Assembly (NCBI GenBank): GCA_025210805.1
Contig: JAOAQX010000027.1
Coordinates: 1-64,000, forward strand
Source of the DNA: Flavobacteriales bacterium
GTDB taxonomy: Bacteria; Bacteroidota; Bacteroidia; Flavobacteriales; CAJXXR01
Direction of reading: 5' to 3'
DNA length: 64,000 bases
In this document: positions 9,748 to 19,691 of the stretch, one piece after another
How the letters are laid out: each line of letters starts with the position of its first letter
Numbering within the stretch: the stretch's first letter is position 1
Made by a program: the position numbers and the translations under genes
Notes under the pieces: model-generated
The model's database searches: none
What the model was told of the DNA's origin: nothing
The model's input: the letters and a program-made list of their open reading frames with translations, nothing else

Positions 9748-11451
9748 TTAGAACTTAAATCTTATTCCTCCTCTCAAGAATATTCCTTTCTGTCCATAGT
9801 TTTGCCATATTTCATATTCTCTATTTAACAAATTATTTACTTCTAGAAATCCTCTCCATTGGTCATCAAAATCATATTTAGCACCCACTGATAAATCAAA
9901 AATGGCGGTAGTAGATTTCGATCCCGAAATATCTGCTAAAGGATCTATGATAACAAATTCTTGCTCTGAACTAATTTTAGCAGATCCATAGGCTGTAAAA
10001 TCATCAGTAAAGCGGTACTCTGTAGCTGCCATAAGTGTCAATACAGGTGTATGACGAGTAATTTGATTATTCGCTAAATTAAAAACCTGAAAAAGCCCCT
10101 CGGCATTCAAGCTCAGCTTGGAACTAAATGGATATTTTATTTTTGCCGAAACTTCGAATTTATCTCCCTCTAAATGGGTGGCTGTGTAACTATTTTTTAG
10201 GTAACCGTTTACTGTCGTTTGCATTTTATCAAAGAATAAAAATTCTCCTCCTATAAAATAACGCCCTGATAATTGATAATCGAAATCTTTATACACTCCT
10301 TTTATCCCTCCAAAAAAGAAAGGTGAAATTCTTGTGTTTACTGTTTGTACACCTCTTGTTAAGAACGGATTCGTTCTTACGAGTTGGTGATAGTCATTTA
10401 TACGATGATCTACTTCAAAACCTCCAAAAAAAGTATGGTACTTAGAAGTGTATTGCACGCTTAATTCTGGATAATATGAGTCTGTTTCGCCTGTTTGATT
10501 TATTGATTGACTTTTTCTGAGATATTTTATACCCAAACGATAATGAAGCTTATTTAGATAACCAGAAATCCCAGGTCTCAAAACAAAAAGGTTCATATTA
10601 TTTGAGGAAAATGAAGCGTTCTCAAAAGAATTTTCTGAGAAAGTGAAAGAACCATCAACATGCCATTTCATTTTATCCAAAATTAAATATTGGGCAAGCG
10701 AAGCTTTTAAGTCAATTCTGTTGTTGGCTGCATGTTTTTCTAATCCTGCATAATCATAAGCTATACTTATATTTTTTAGAAAAGATTTTTTTGAAACAGG
10801 TGATAATTGTCCCTCAAAGGAGAAAAAATCATATCCTACTTTATCTCTTGCATAAAAATCTGATCCTGCAATCAAATCTGCCAAATAGTGTGTCCTACTT
10901 TGGTAAGAAATATGTGCCTTGGAATTTAGATCTTGTCCATGATAATCGGTATAAACCTTTAATCCTCCCTTGCGGTATCCTAAATAGGGAATTTGGTTGT
11001 TTTGTTGATTATCAGTTTTATAAAAACCTACAGCTCCTATTCCAAAATCATCTACTTTTTTATAAAAAGAAACTTCGGCAAAGGGAGCGTGTTTTGTTTC
11101 ATAGCCTACCAATGCATAATTATTATAAAGCATCCCTACACCATCAGAAGAAACAGGGTTAAATAATTGTCTTTCTATATTTCCTTTTTGAATACTTGGC
11201 TGATCATTTACTAATACGGGAAGATCATAAGTAAAGGTTCGTGGAATAAAATTAGTATCCGAAAAATGAGGTCTATTTTCCAGCCTATTGACATTTTTAA
11301 CAATATGCTGGTAATTTTTATAGAGTTCGTAAGATTTTTTAAAATCCGACTGATTATTTTGAACAGAATCTACTTGTGCCAAAAGGCTGGTAACAGTTCC
11401 TAAAAACAAGAAACTTGCTATATATCTTTTTTTCATGCTAAATATTTTCAT
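9748..11451 (-). CDS. TonB-dependent-receptor-like outer-membrane beta-barrel protein
   Basis: A 567-residue protein with a signal peptide (MKKRYIASFLFLGTVTSLLAQ; an alternative start at 11436 fits it best) and many alternating aromatic/polar beta strands ending in FLRGGIRFKF, typical of outer-membrane barrels. The segment NNLLNREYEIWQNYGQKGIFLRGGI is typical of the C-terminus of TonB-dependent receptors. No plug domain is evident and the length is short, so it may be a plug-less barrel rather than an active transporter. It begins 4 bp after the TPR gene stop and is surely in its operon, suggesting an outer-membrane complex with the periplasmic TPR protein. The ligand is unknown. Confidence 0.78.
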   Translation of the reverse strand: MKIFSMKKRYIASFLFLGTVTSLLAQVDSVQNNQSDFKKSYELYKNYQHIVKNVNRLENRPHFSDTNFIPRTFTYDLPVLVNDQPSIQKGNIERQLFNPVSSDGVGMLYNNYALVGYETKHAPFAEVSFYKKVDDFGIGAVGFYKTDNQQNNQIPYLGYRKGGLKVYTDYHGQDLNSKAHISYQSRTHYLADLIAGSDFYARDKVGYDFFSFEGQLSPVSKKSFLKNISIAYDYAGLEKHAANNRIDLKASLAQYLILDKMKWHVDGSFTFSENSFENASFSSNNMNLFVLRPGISGYLNKLHYRLGIKYLRKSQSINQTGETDSYYPELSVQYTSKYHTFFGGFEVDHRINDYHQLVRTNPFLTRGVQTVNTRISPFFFGGIKGVYKDFDYQLSGRYFIGGEFLFFDKMQTTVNGYLKNSYTATHLEGDKFEVSAKIKYPFSSKLSLNAEGLFQVFNLANNQITRHTPVLTLMAATEYRFTDDFTAYGSAKISSEQEFVIIDPLADISGSKSTTAIFDLSVGAKYDFDDQWRGFLEVNNLLNREYEIWQNYGQKGIFLRGGIRFKF

Positions 11452-11455
11452 CTTC

Positions 11456-14452
11456 TTATTTACTTTCCAATTGACTTAATGCTTCTTTTGCTTGAGAAAC
11501 AATGTGCTCATTTGGATTAATGTCTATTACTTTCTGATAGACAAGTTTAGCGTTTTCAAAATCTTTTTGTTCTTGATAAGCTTGTGCATAAAGCATCATA
11601 CTTTTTCCGTAAATTTCTTTATCAGATCTAAAATTGGCGTTATTATTATAAAAATATTTCAAAACACCTTTATAGTTTCCTTTCTTACTTAAGATAGACA
11701 GAAGATAATAATTTGCTTGAGATAAATGTGGCGATCCTACATTGTTCGCAAAAGGCTGTAATTGTTCTTGTGCCACTTTATAAGACCCGTTTTCAAATGC
11801 TGAAACTCCAAGCAAATAAGAAGCTTCTGTTCTCTGTGCTTCGCTAATGTCTGTTCTGGATAGTAAAGAAGAGGACATGGTCATTACTGTTTCAAACTGT
11901 TTGAGCTCCTTCGATGTTCTCATTAAACCAATCATAGATTTCTTTAAGTAATTATCAGTATTCGCTTTGTCTTTTAGTTTCTGATAATATTTTTTAGCTT
12001 TAGCAAAGTTCTTTTTGTTGTAATTCAAATTTGCTAATCGCAAATAACTTTCTTCAGAAAACTCATTATAATTTTCTTCTGCTACTACTTTCTCTAAGCT
12101 ACTTGCTGCTTTGTCTTCTTGGTTTGTTTTTAAATATGCGTGTGCTAAATAAAATTGAGATTCTTTTAAATGAATTCCTTTTGGAAATTTCTGGAGATAA
12201 AACTCAAAACTTTTTGCAGCCTCTGTAAAATTTGCTTCTTTAAAAAGTTTAAAAGCTGAGTTATATGTATAATTATCCAAGCTTTCCTGAGATTCATCTG
12301 ATTTCCCTAGTGCCGCAATATAATCTAAATAAGATTGGGCATTTCCTTGAGAATAGTAAATGTTTTTGATATTCTCAATGGCTTGTTTTTCAAATTCTGT
12401 ATTTGGATATTTACTTACAATGTCTTTATTGTTTTGTAAAGCCAAATCATAGTAACGGTTATTATAGTTAATATTCGCAATACTTATTTCGGCATTGGGT
12501 AATAGCTTACTATTTGGATATTTCTTTACAAATTTATTAAAGAGACTGTAAGCTTTTCCTTGATTTCCTCTTTTAAAATGTGTATCTCCAAGGTAAAACA
12601 AGGCATCATCTGCATAAATACTGTTTGGATAACTCAATCCATAATTTGTTAAAATTTGAATTACATTTTCTTTATTTCCTAAAACATCTTCACAAATGGC
12701 TTCTAGATAGGTTGCATAATCCATATGATCACCTTCCATATCTGCTGCCATTCTAAAATTATCCTTAGCTTTATCAAAAGAACGCATCAACATATAAGCA
12801 TCTCCTAAACGAAGGTAAGCATCTACTTTTTGTGCTTGATCAATCCCTGGTGAGTTCACAAATCGTTCCCATTGTTTTACAGCCTGACTGTATTTCTGCT
12901 GTTTAAATGCGGTATATCCAAAATGATATTTATAGATATTTCGTTCTGTACTCGCAGATCTTGAAGCATAAAGCTGATCAAATTTTTTGTATTCTTGATA
13001 AGCCTTTGCATAATCCTTTTGCTGATTCAACGCCTCGGCTTTCCAAAGACTAGCTTTTGCAGTGTATCTTGGATTCACCTTTTGGGTCATTGACTTATCA
13101 AAGAAGCTTATGGCTTTAGGGTAATCTTTTAGATTATAGTATTGAATCCCTCTATACAAACAGATTTCTTGATACAATTTTCTTAAACGGATATCTCTAA
13201 GTTCAACACTTTCTAAAAGTCCAACGCCTTTTTCGTATTCTTTATTTTTAATGAAATTTTGAACCAAAAGACCAAACAATTCTTCTTTGTAAACTGAGTT
13301 TGGATACTTTTCCATAAAGGAATAAATAAATTCCTCTGTATCTACAAAAGATATTTTTTGCTCAAAAGATAATTTGATCAATTGATAATGTGATAATTCT
13401 TGAGAACCCAGTTCGTTTTTATTTTTAAGAACCTGCTCTAAAGCAAAAGCTGCCTTCTCTTTGTCCTTATTTTCTAAATAAATTTTTGCCAAAAGAAACT
13501 GAGCATTCTGATAATCTAAAGATTCGTGATCTCTCTTAACAGATTTTGCCACTTTCTCTGCCATTTTCTTATCTCCAAGGTGATAATGGGTAAATGCCAA
13601 AGCATAACGAGACTCGGCACTCATGCTTTGCTTCTTTTGATATAATTCGCCAAGAATTTTTGCCGTTTCTTGCTTATTTTTAAGATGAAACTGACTTAGT
13701 CCTTCTATTTCCAAAATTTCCCACTTGGCTTTTCCTTGGTTAGAATTCGAGTATTTTTTATCAACAACCTCATTAAATCTACCAAGATTATAGAGGGATT
13801 TCACCTCATATATACTCCATTGATTTGCTGGAATATGATTTTTTACCGTTTGTATTTCATTAATACAATTTTGCCAGTTTTCTTTTTCAAAATGAATTAA
13901 TGCCTTATACCAGTGTGCTTCATATTGATATTTTTTGGAACTATTTGCAAGTCGAGAAAAGACCTCTAAGGCTTTGTCTATTTTACCTGCTTTATAGAAA
14001 GAATATCCTTCATAAAGACTGTATTTTTCTCTCTTTTCTTTTGAAAGAAAATTTGCATCGCATGCATCTATATAATGCAAAGCTTTGTTATAATTTCTTT
14101 TCTGAAAAGCTTTATTGGCAAGTTCAAAATACAAAAGATTTTTATCAATATCTTCTGGATTTTCATCGATAAACTTCTCGGCAACTTCCACAGAGTTCTC
14201 TTCATCCATTTTTATAGAACAATATGCCATGAGCATCTCTGCATGTTTCCGAGTTTTTTTCTCAGCCACAGATTCATTAATGAGTAAATAATCTGACAGT
14301 TCTTCTTTTGCTAAAGCAAATTGTTCATCATTTATTAATTGAGAAGCTTTTGTTAATAAACTATTTTGATCACTTATGGGCAACTGATGTTGTGCCATAA
14401 GATTATAAGAAATAGCACTGGTGAATATTAATGCTTTAAAATAGTTATTCAT
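11456..14452 (-). CDS. Large periplasmic tetratricopeptide-repeat protein
   Basis: A 998-residue protein with a signal peptide ending near MAQ (about residue 21). The rest is a long series of TPR/Sel1-like helical hairpins; signature pieces include ADDALFYLGDTHFKRG, AYSLFNKFVKKYPNSK and ARLVYQKVIDINPNE-like repeats throughout. TPR solenoids mediate protein-protein contacts, so with the barrel protein encoded 4 bp downstream it may form an envelope complex. The pairing of a ~1000-residue TPR protein with a short barrel recurs in Flavobacteria as far as I know, but no function is assigned. It is divergent from the FtsE-like gene. Confidence 0.85.
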   Translation of the reverse strand: MNNYFKALIFTSAISYNLMAQHQLPISDQNSLLTKASQLINDEQFALAKEELSDYLLINESVAEKKTRKHAEMLMAYCSIKMDEENSVEVAEKFIDENPEDIDKNLLYFELANKAFQKRNYNKALHYIDACDANFLSKEKREKYSLYEGYSFYKAGKIDKALEVFSRLANSSKKYQYEAHWYKALIHFEKENWQNCINEIQTVKNHIPANQWSIYEVKSLYNLGRFNEVVDKKYSNSNQGKAKWEILEIEGLSQFHLKNKQETAKILGELYQKKQSMSAESRYALAFTHYHLGDKKMAEKVAKSVKRDHESLDYQNAQFLLAKIYLENKDKEKAAFALEQVLKNKNELGSQELSHYQLIKLSFEQKISFVDTEEFIYSFMEKYPNSVYKEELFGLLVQNFIKNKEYEKGVGLLESVELRDIRLRKLYQEICLYRGIQYYNLKDYPKAISFFDKSMTQKVNPRYTAKASLWKAEALNQQKDYAKAYQEYKKFDQLYASRSASTERNIYKYHFGYTAFKQQKYSQAVKQWERFVNSPGIDQAQKVDAYLRLGDAYMLMRSFDKAKDNFRMAADMEGDHMDYATYLEAICEDVLGNKENVIQILTNYGLSYPNSIYADDALFYLGDTHFKRGNQGKAYSLFNKFVKKYPNSKLLPNAEISIANINYNNRYYDLALQNNKDIVSKYPNTEFEKQAIENIKNIYYSQGNAQSYLDYIAALGKSDESQESLDNYTYNSAFKLFKEANFTEAAKSFEFYLQKFPKGIHLKESQFYLAHAYLKTNQEDKAASSLEKVVAEENYNEFSEESYLRLANLNYNKKNFAKAKKYYQKLKDKANTDNYLKKSMIGLMRTSKELKQFETVMTMSSSLLSRTDISEAQRTEASYLLGVSAFENGSYKVAQEQLQPFANNVGSPHLSQANYYLLSILSKKGNYKGVLKYFYNNNANFRSDKEIYGKSMMLYAQAYQEQKDFENAKLVYQKVIDINPNEHIVSQAKEALSQLESK

Positions 14453-14535
14453 AAAATAATCTTTACTTGTTTCTGCTAAATTAAGAATAGTAAAAAGATT
14501 TTTTTTAGTTTAGTAGCATATTTTCGTTAAAAAGA

Positions 14536-15216
14536 ATGAACACACTGATAGCAGCAAAAAATATTGATATAATTCAAGAAGATCATTTAATCCTTTCAGA
14601 GGTAGATTTTACCGTAGAAAAAGGAGAATGGGTCTATCTTTTAGGGAAAACAGGATCTGGTAAAAGTAGCTTACTAAAAGCCATTTATGCCGACATTCCT
14701 TTTGAAAAAGGGACTTTAACAGTCTGCAATATGGATCTTAAAACCTTAAAAAAGAAGAAAAATCATCTATTAAGAAGAAAAATTGGGATTGTTTTCCAAG
14801 ATTTTCAACTCCTTCCAGATGAAAATGTAGAAGGAAATTTAGCTTTTGTTCTAAAAGCTACCGATTGGAAAGATAAAAAGAAAATTGATCAAAGAATCGA
14901 TGAATTACTTCTTTTAGTAGGAATGCAAAATAAACGATTTAAGAAAATTCATGAACTTTCGGGTGGTGAAAAACAAAGAATCGCTATTGCAAGAGCTTTG
15001 CTCAACGATCCTCAATTAATTCTTGCCGATGAACCTACAGGTAACTTAGACCCGAATACTTCTATGGAAATCATGAAACTACTCAAAGAAATTCAAGAAA
15101 AAGGACAGGCTGTAGTGATGGTGACACATGATTATAATATCGTTAAGGCCTATCCCAGCAAGATGTATCAATGTATTCAAGGGAAAATTCAAGAAATAGA
15201 TCAAATTCCTTCGTAA
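14536..15216 (+). CDS. FtsE-like ABC transporter ATP-binding protein
   Basis: A 226-residue ABC ATPase of the FtsE/LolD class. It shows Walker A GKTGSGKS (37-44), Q-loop FQDFQLLPDENV, signature LSGGEKQR, Walker B LILADEPTGNLD and the switch His in VMVTHD. In cells FtsE pairs with FtsX to regulate cell-wall hydrolysis at division. No FtsX gene is adjacent; instead a glycosyltransferase starts on the base after the stop, an arrangement also found in other Flavobacteria. A near-consensus -7 box, TATTTTCG, lies about 10 bases before the start. FtsE is the best assignment, LolD-like being the alternative. Confidence 0.85.
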   Translation: MNTLIAAKNIDIIQEDHLILSEVDFTVEKGEWVYLLGKTGSGKSSLLKAIYADIPFEKGTLTVCNMDLKTLKKKKNHLLRRKIGIVFQDFQLLPDENVEGNLAFVLKATDWKDKKKIDQRIDELLLLVGMQNKRFKKIHELSGGEKQRIAIARALLNDPQLILADEPTGNLDPNTSMEIMKLLKEIQEKGQAVVMVTHDYNIVKAYPSKMYQCIQGKIQEIDQIPS

Positions 15217-16074
15217 ATGCAAGGATTATCGATACTCATTGCAAATTATCATTGGGATATTACAGACTTTGTAAAGCAGCTTCATCAACAGGTTCTTTCT
15301 TTAAATATTCCATTTGAAATCATTGGCTTTGATGATGCTTCCCATTTCCCTCAAAAAGAAGACATCAATAAGCTTCCCAACACTTTTTATTCCGTTTTGA
15401 TGGAAAATGTGGGACGTGCTAAAAACAGAAATCTCTTAGCTGAAAAGGCTCGGTATGATTGGTTGCTATTTTTGGACGGTGACTCAATGACCCTAAAGGA
15501 AGATTTTCTAAAAAAATATTGGGATTTAGCACTTCTGAATGAACAAAACACCATTTTTTGTGGAGGAACGGCTTATGAAATTTCTTGTAAAGATACACGT
15601 TGTGAGTTTCATTGGAAATATGGTATCGAAAAGGAAATAAAAGATGAATTAGGCTTTAAGTCTAATAATTTTTTTCTTAACAAATTAGCTTTCAATAAAG
15701 TGAAATTTGACGAAAACATTAAGGACTATGGCTATGAGGACCTTATTTTTGGTATTCAAGCCCTAGAAAAGGGAATCAAAATCCAAAGAATAGAAAATAG
15801 ATTATTGCATTTAGGACTCAATGAAAATAAAGATTTTGTAAACAAATCCATTGAAGGATCTTTAAACCTTAGAAAACTCTACGCATTAGGCAAAATTCAA
15901 TCTAAAGATAGTAAACTCATTGCTTTTGATAGAAAGATTGGAAAATGGAAGCCAGTCTTTCTATTTGTTATGCATTTATTTCACCCGATAATAAAATGGA
16001 TTTGCATTCAAACTAAAAATTTAGTACTTTTAGATTTTATCAAATGGTATTGGTTTGCTCAAGATAGAAGATAA
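15217..16074 (+). CDS. Family 2 glycosyltransferase
   Basis: A 285-residue GT-A fold enzyme. It shows the nucleotide-sugar half-site (SILIANYHWDITDFVKQLHQQ...IIGFDDAS), the acceptor region NVGRAKNRNLLAEKA and a metal-binding DxD-like motif in LLFLDGDSM. It transfers a sugar from an activated donor to an unknown acceptor at the inner face of the membrane, with a C-terminal hydrophobic stretch possibly peripheral. The start codon directly abuts the FtsE-like stop, so expression is likely coupled. Confidence 0.88.
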   Translation: MQGLSILIANYHWDITDFVKQLHQQVLSLNIPFEIIGFDDASHFPQKEDINKLPNTFYSVLMENVGRAKNRNLLAEKARYDWLLFLDGDSMTLKEDFLKKYWDLALLNEQNTIFCGGTAYEISCKDTRCEFHWKYGIEKEIKDELGFKSNNFFLNKLAFNKVKFDENIKDYGYEDLIFGIQALEKGIKIQRIENRLLHLGLNENKDFVNKSIEGSLNLRKLYALGKIQSKDSKLIAFDRKIGKWKPVFLFVMHLFHPIIKWICIQTKNLVLLDFIKWYWFAQDRR

Positions 16075-16215
16075 TATACCATTTCTAGTGTTTTCCCCAC
16101 GTGTTTCATAATATCGTAACTATTATGAATGAATTAAATAATCCTTTAGTAATGACATAAGGTCTCTTTTTGATGAAGATATATATAATTTCCACCCCTA
16201 CAAATTCATAGAATT

Positions 16216-17514
16216 ATGAATATTTCTAAAATCTTAAAACGATTGTTTTTTTTCGCTTCTATTAGTCTAGTCCTAGTAGTTTTCATGGTGTTTATTGCCA
16301 ATTCTAAAATCATCAAAAACAGTAAGCCCTATCTTTATACCTCAACAAAAGAAATACCTCATAATAAAGTAGGACTACTTTTAGGAACTTCTAAATATGT
16401 AAAAAACAATTTTATCAATCTTTATTTTCAATACAGAATTGATGCTGCTGTTTCCCTTTTTGAGGCAAAAAAAATAGATATTATCCTTGTGAGTGGGGAT
16501 AATGGAACAATTTATTATAATGAGCCAAGGGAAATAAAAAACGAACTGATTAAAAGAGGAATTCCTGCCCATAAAATTTATTTGGATTATGCGGGTTTCC
16601 GAACATTAGATTCTGTTGTAAGAGCAAAGGAAGTATTTGGTCAAAAACGATTTACAATTATTTCTCAAGAGTTTCATAACCAAAGAGCCGTATTTTTGGC
16701 TTCAAGATTCTCTATAAAAGCCATTGGGTTTAATGCACAAAGTGTGAGTAATCGTTATGGTTGGAAAACGGTTTTGAGAGAATATCTTGCGAAAACAAAA
16801 GTCTTTATAGACCTTATAACCAAGAAAAAACCCAAGTTTTTGGGAGAAAAAATCGCTCTATTAGATCTTGATAAAACTTTTGTAATGGGAAAATTCAATT
16901 ATCGAAAACACGCCAATTTCAAAGTGGTGCCTACTCATCTTTCTACCAAGAAAATCTATATCCAAAAAGAAACGCTACAACAGTTTGTTGCCATGGCAAA
17001 AGCCGCACAAAAAGCCGATATTTCACTAAAAATACTTTCGGGAACACGCAGTTTTTGGGAACAAAAAGCAATCTGGGAACGCAAATGGAAAAGATATGAG
17101 GAGCTCACACCGCTAGATCGAGCAAAAAAAATATTGGAGTATTCTTCTATGCCCTCTACTTCTCGCCATCATTGGGGAACAGACATAGACATCAACAACT
17201 TAAATAATGAATATTTTGATCATGGAAAGGGGAAAAAAGAATATGAATGGTTAGTGCAAAATGCACACAAATTTGGGTTTTATCAAGTATATACAGCCGA
17301 AAACGGTAGAACAGGCTATTCAGAGGAGAAATGGCATTGGTCTTATCTGCCTTTGGCTCATGATTATCTAACCTTTTTTAACCAACACATTAGCAATCAA
17401 AACATTTCTGGGTTTGAAGGAGCAGAACTTGCCAAAACTCTAGATATGAGAAAAAACTATGTGAATGGAGTTGCTCAAAATATTTTGGAATATCAAGGAA
17501 TTTTGAAGAAATAG
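16216..17514 (+). CDS. SanA/DUF218 - VanY (M15B peptidase) fusion protein
   Basis: A 432-residue membrane-anchored fusion. Residues ~8-30 form one transmembrane anchor. Residues ~40-220 are a DUF218/SanA-like domain (GLLLGTSKYV, VSGDNG, SQEFHNQRAVFLA). Residues ~225-430 are a VanY-type D,D-carboxypeptidase of family M15B with zinc-site motifs SRHHWGTDIDINN and EKWHWSYLP. SanA is linked to envelope barrier function and vancomycin exclusion in enterobacteria, while VanY trims peptidoglycan stem peptides. Joining them suggests one periplasmic protein for envelope upkeep; the combination is an inference from domain content. A CATAAT/ATTATG inverted repeat lies upstream near 16104-16125. Confidence 0.85.
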   Translation: MNISKILKRLFFFASISLVLVVFMVFIANSKIIKNSKPYLYTSTKEIPHNKVGLLLGTSKYVKNNFINLYFQYRIDAAVSLFEAKKIDIILVSGDNGTIYYNEPREIKNELIKRGIPAHKIYLDYAGFRTLDSVVRAKEVFGQKRFTIISQEFHNQRAVFLASRFSIKAIGFNAQSVSNRYGWKTVLREYLAKTKVFIDLITKKKPKFLGEKIALLDLDKTFVMGKFNYRKHANFKVVPTHLSTKKIYIQKETLQQFVAMAKAAQKADISLKILSGTRSFWEQKAIWERKWKRYEELTPLDRAKKILEYSSMPSTSRHHWGTDIDINNLNNEYFDHGKGKKEYEWLVQNAHKFGFYQVYTAENGRTGYSEEKWHWSYLPLAHDYLTFFNQHISNQNISGFEGAELAKTLDMRKNYVNGVAQNILEYQGILKK

Positions 17515-17595
17515 GCTTCATTTTTTTAAGGTTTTCTTACCGCTGAATCCTTCCACTTAACCAAATAACAGTGTTCATTTACCTATTTTTCACCT

Positions 17596-18174
17596 TTATT
17601 TTAACAGGTAATTCCCAAACCATTTCTTAGATAGAAAACGAAATAATTCCAAGACCATTTTTCCGATTATTAAACCTAATAAAGCTCCGCCAATTAGATC
17701 CAAAGGGTAATGTTTTCCCACATAAATGCGACTATAAGCCACAATAGTTGCCCCTAGAAACAACCATTTGAGAAAAGGGAAATCTTTTTTGAGCAAATGA
17801 TATAACCAAAAAGACATTGCAAAAACATTGGTAGCATGAGAAGACACAAATGTATATGGACCACCTTTCCCTTGTAAAGCTCGGAATAAACCGTCCATTG
17901 ATGGATCATGGGTAGGACGAAGTCTTTTAAAAACTTCTTTAAAAAGATCCACTGAAATACGATCACTTAAAGCGGCACAAAGAATTGTAAAAAGTAAGGG
18001 AATCCAAAATTTCTTTCCAAACTTTTTGTACATAAAATACATCATCAAGACATAGAAGCCTATCATGGTATATTTATTTGTGATAAATAACCAAAAGCCA
18101 TCCCAAGTCTCTGTCCCAAGGTTATTAAGATAAATGAAAATTTCTTTGTCTATCGATAAAAGTTCTTCTAGCAT
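17596..18174 (-). CDS. PAP2-family membrane phosphatase
   Basis: A 192-residue integral membrane phosphatase with the three PAP2 motifs: KRLRP (motif 1), SSHATNVFA (motif 2) and YSRIYVGKHYPLD (motif 3, catalytic His). Such enzymes dephosphorylate lipid pyrophosphates, phosphatidate or lipid A at the periplasmic face. The particular substrate (undecaprenyl-PP, lipid A or PGP) cannot be told from sequence alone. It lies 11 bp downstream of trkH in the same direction and may be co-transcribed with the Trk genes. Confidence 0.9.
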   Translation of the reverse strand: MLEELLSIDKEIFIYLNNLGTETWDGFWLFITNKYTMIGFYVLMMYFMYKKFGKKFWIPLLFTILCAALSDRISVDLFKEVFKRLRPTHDPSMDGLFRALQGKGGPYTFVSSHATNVFAMSFWLYHLLKKDFPFLKWLFLGATIVAYSRIYVGKHYPLDLIGGALLGLIIGKMVLELFRFLSKKWFGNYLLK

Positions 18175-18185
18175 ATGGGAAACAA

Positions 18186-19685
18186 TTAAAATCTTTCAGA
18201 CCAAAAATATGGAGTTAAGATAATTAAAAATGTAAACAATTCTAAACGTCCAATAATCATTAAAAAAGAAGTAATCCATTTTGCAGCAGCGGGTAAATGT
18301 GCAAAATTATCTACTGGGCTTACATCTCCAAGACCAGGTCCTACATTCCCTAAAGCCGTGGCAGAACCACCTATGGCAGTAAGAAAATCGAGTCCTGTAA
18401 GTGCCAAAGCCAAAGCTCCAATGATAAAAAAGGACATATAAATTACAAAAAACGCCAGAATATTATAAACAATCTTCATGTGAACTGCTTTTCCGTTGAA
18501 ACGAACGGGTATAATCGCCTTGGGATGTAATTGTCTTTTAAACTCCATAAAACCATTTTTTATCATGATAATATGTCTTACAAATTTAACCCCACCACTT
18601 GTAGAACCCGCAGATCCACCCAAGAACATCATCCCAAAGAAGAGTACTGTTAAAATGGGAGTCCACATGGTAAAATCAGCTGTAACAAAACCCGTTGTGG
18701 TGATTACCGCTAATACTTGAAAAAGTGCATGGCGGAAAGCACTTTCTAAAGCTCCCCAAACCATTGGATGAGCAATTGAGCTTTGAGATACATCTGCCTG
18801 AAAGTATATAAAAAGAGTAGAAACAATGGTAAACAATGCTACTATTCCGAAATAGTAACGAAACTCCTCATTTCCTGTAAGTTTTTTCACTTTTCCGTTT
18901 AGAGCAAAATAGGTAAGTACAAAGTTCGCTCCAGCGATAAACATAAAAATAATTACGATATACTGAATCCATGGATTGTCATTCCAATGAGCCAAAGAAG
19001 CATTTTTGGTGGAAAAACCACCTGTAGAAAGCGTACAAAGTGCATGATTGACAGAGTCAAACCAGTTCATTCCAGCGATTCTCAATAGAATAGACTGAAT
19101 TCCAGTGAGTGCCACATAGAGTATCCAAAGCCTTTTTGCAGTATCGGCAATCCTAGGTCTTAATTTATCCGCAGAAGGTCCAGGAGCTTCGGCTACAAAC
19201 AACTGCATTCCTCCAACACCAAGAAGAGGTAAAATAGCCACAGCCAAAACGATGATCCCCATTCCTCCAAGCCAATGCGTCATCGACCTCCAAAAAAGTA
19301 ATCCTTTGGGCATAGATTCGATATCCGTAAGAATGGAAGAACCTGTTGTGGTAAATCCAGAGATAGATTCAAAAGCAGCATCCGTAAAATTGGGGATTGC
19401 TCCAGAAAACCAATAAGGTAAAGCACCAGAAATAGTCAGAAAAATCCATCCTAAAGCCACTACTAGATAACCGTCTCTCTTGCTAAGTTCTTTATCTTGG
19501 GTTTTTGGGAAGAATTTCCCAATAAAAGATAATCCGATTAACAGCAAACCAGTTAACAAGATATCTACAAATACTTTTTCTTCATAAAACCAACTCACAA
19601 AGGAACTCAGGAGAATAAAACCTCCACTAAATCTTACAATCACTGCAATGATTTGCATCACCATTGCATAGTTTAGTTTACCCAT
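18186..19685 (-). CDS. trkH: Trk potassium uptake system membrane subunit
   Basis: A 499-residue K+ translocating subunit with four membrane-pore-membrane repeats; the filter-like loops include SGFTTTGSS, LSTGGFST, ITTTGF and ALGNVGPG. It imports K+ driven by the ion gradient and is gated by the TrkA ring. Its start is 6 bp after the trkA stop, giving the order trkA-trkH-PAP2. Length is normal and all pore loops are present. Confidence 0.96.
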   Translation of the reverse strand: MGKLNYAMVMQIIAVIVRFSGGFILLSSFVSWFYEEKVFVDILLTGLLLIGLSFIGKFFPKTQDKELSKRDGYLVVALGWIFLTISGALPYWFSGAIPNFTDAAFESISGFTTTGSSILTDIESMPKGLLFWRSMTHWLGGMGIIVLAVAILPLLGVGGMQLFVAEAPGPSADKLRPRIADTAKRLWILYVALTGIQSILLRIAGMNWFDSVNHALCTLSTGGFSTKNASLAHWNDNPWIQYIVIIFMFIAGANFVLTYFALNGKVKKLTGNEEFRYYFGIVALFTIVSTLFIYFQADVSQSSIAHPMVWGALESAFRHALFQVLAVITTTGFVTADFTMWTPILTVLFFGMMFLGGSAGSTSGGVKFVRHIIMIKNGFMEFKRQLHPKAIIPVRFNGKAVHMKIVYNILAFFVIYMSFFIIGALALALTGLDFLTAIGGSATALGNVGPGLGDVSPVDNFAHLPAAAKWITSFLMIIGRLELFTFLIILTPYFWSERF

Positions 19686-19691
19686 TTTGGT

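Noticed and set aside
10791-11162. Rightward open frame within the barrel gene
   Set aside because: Antisense shadow of a clear coding region with biased low-complexity composition.
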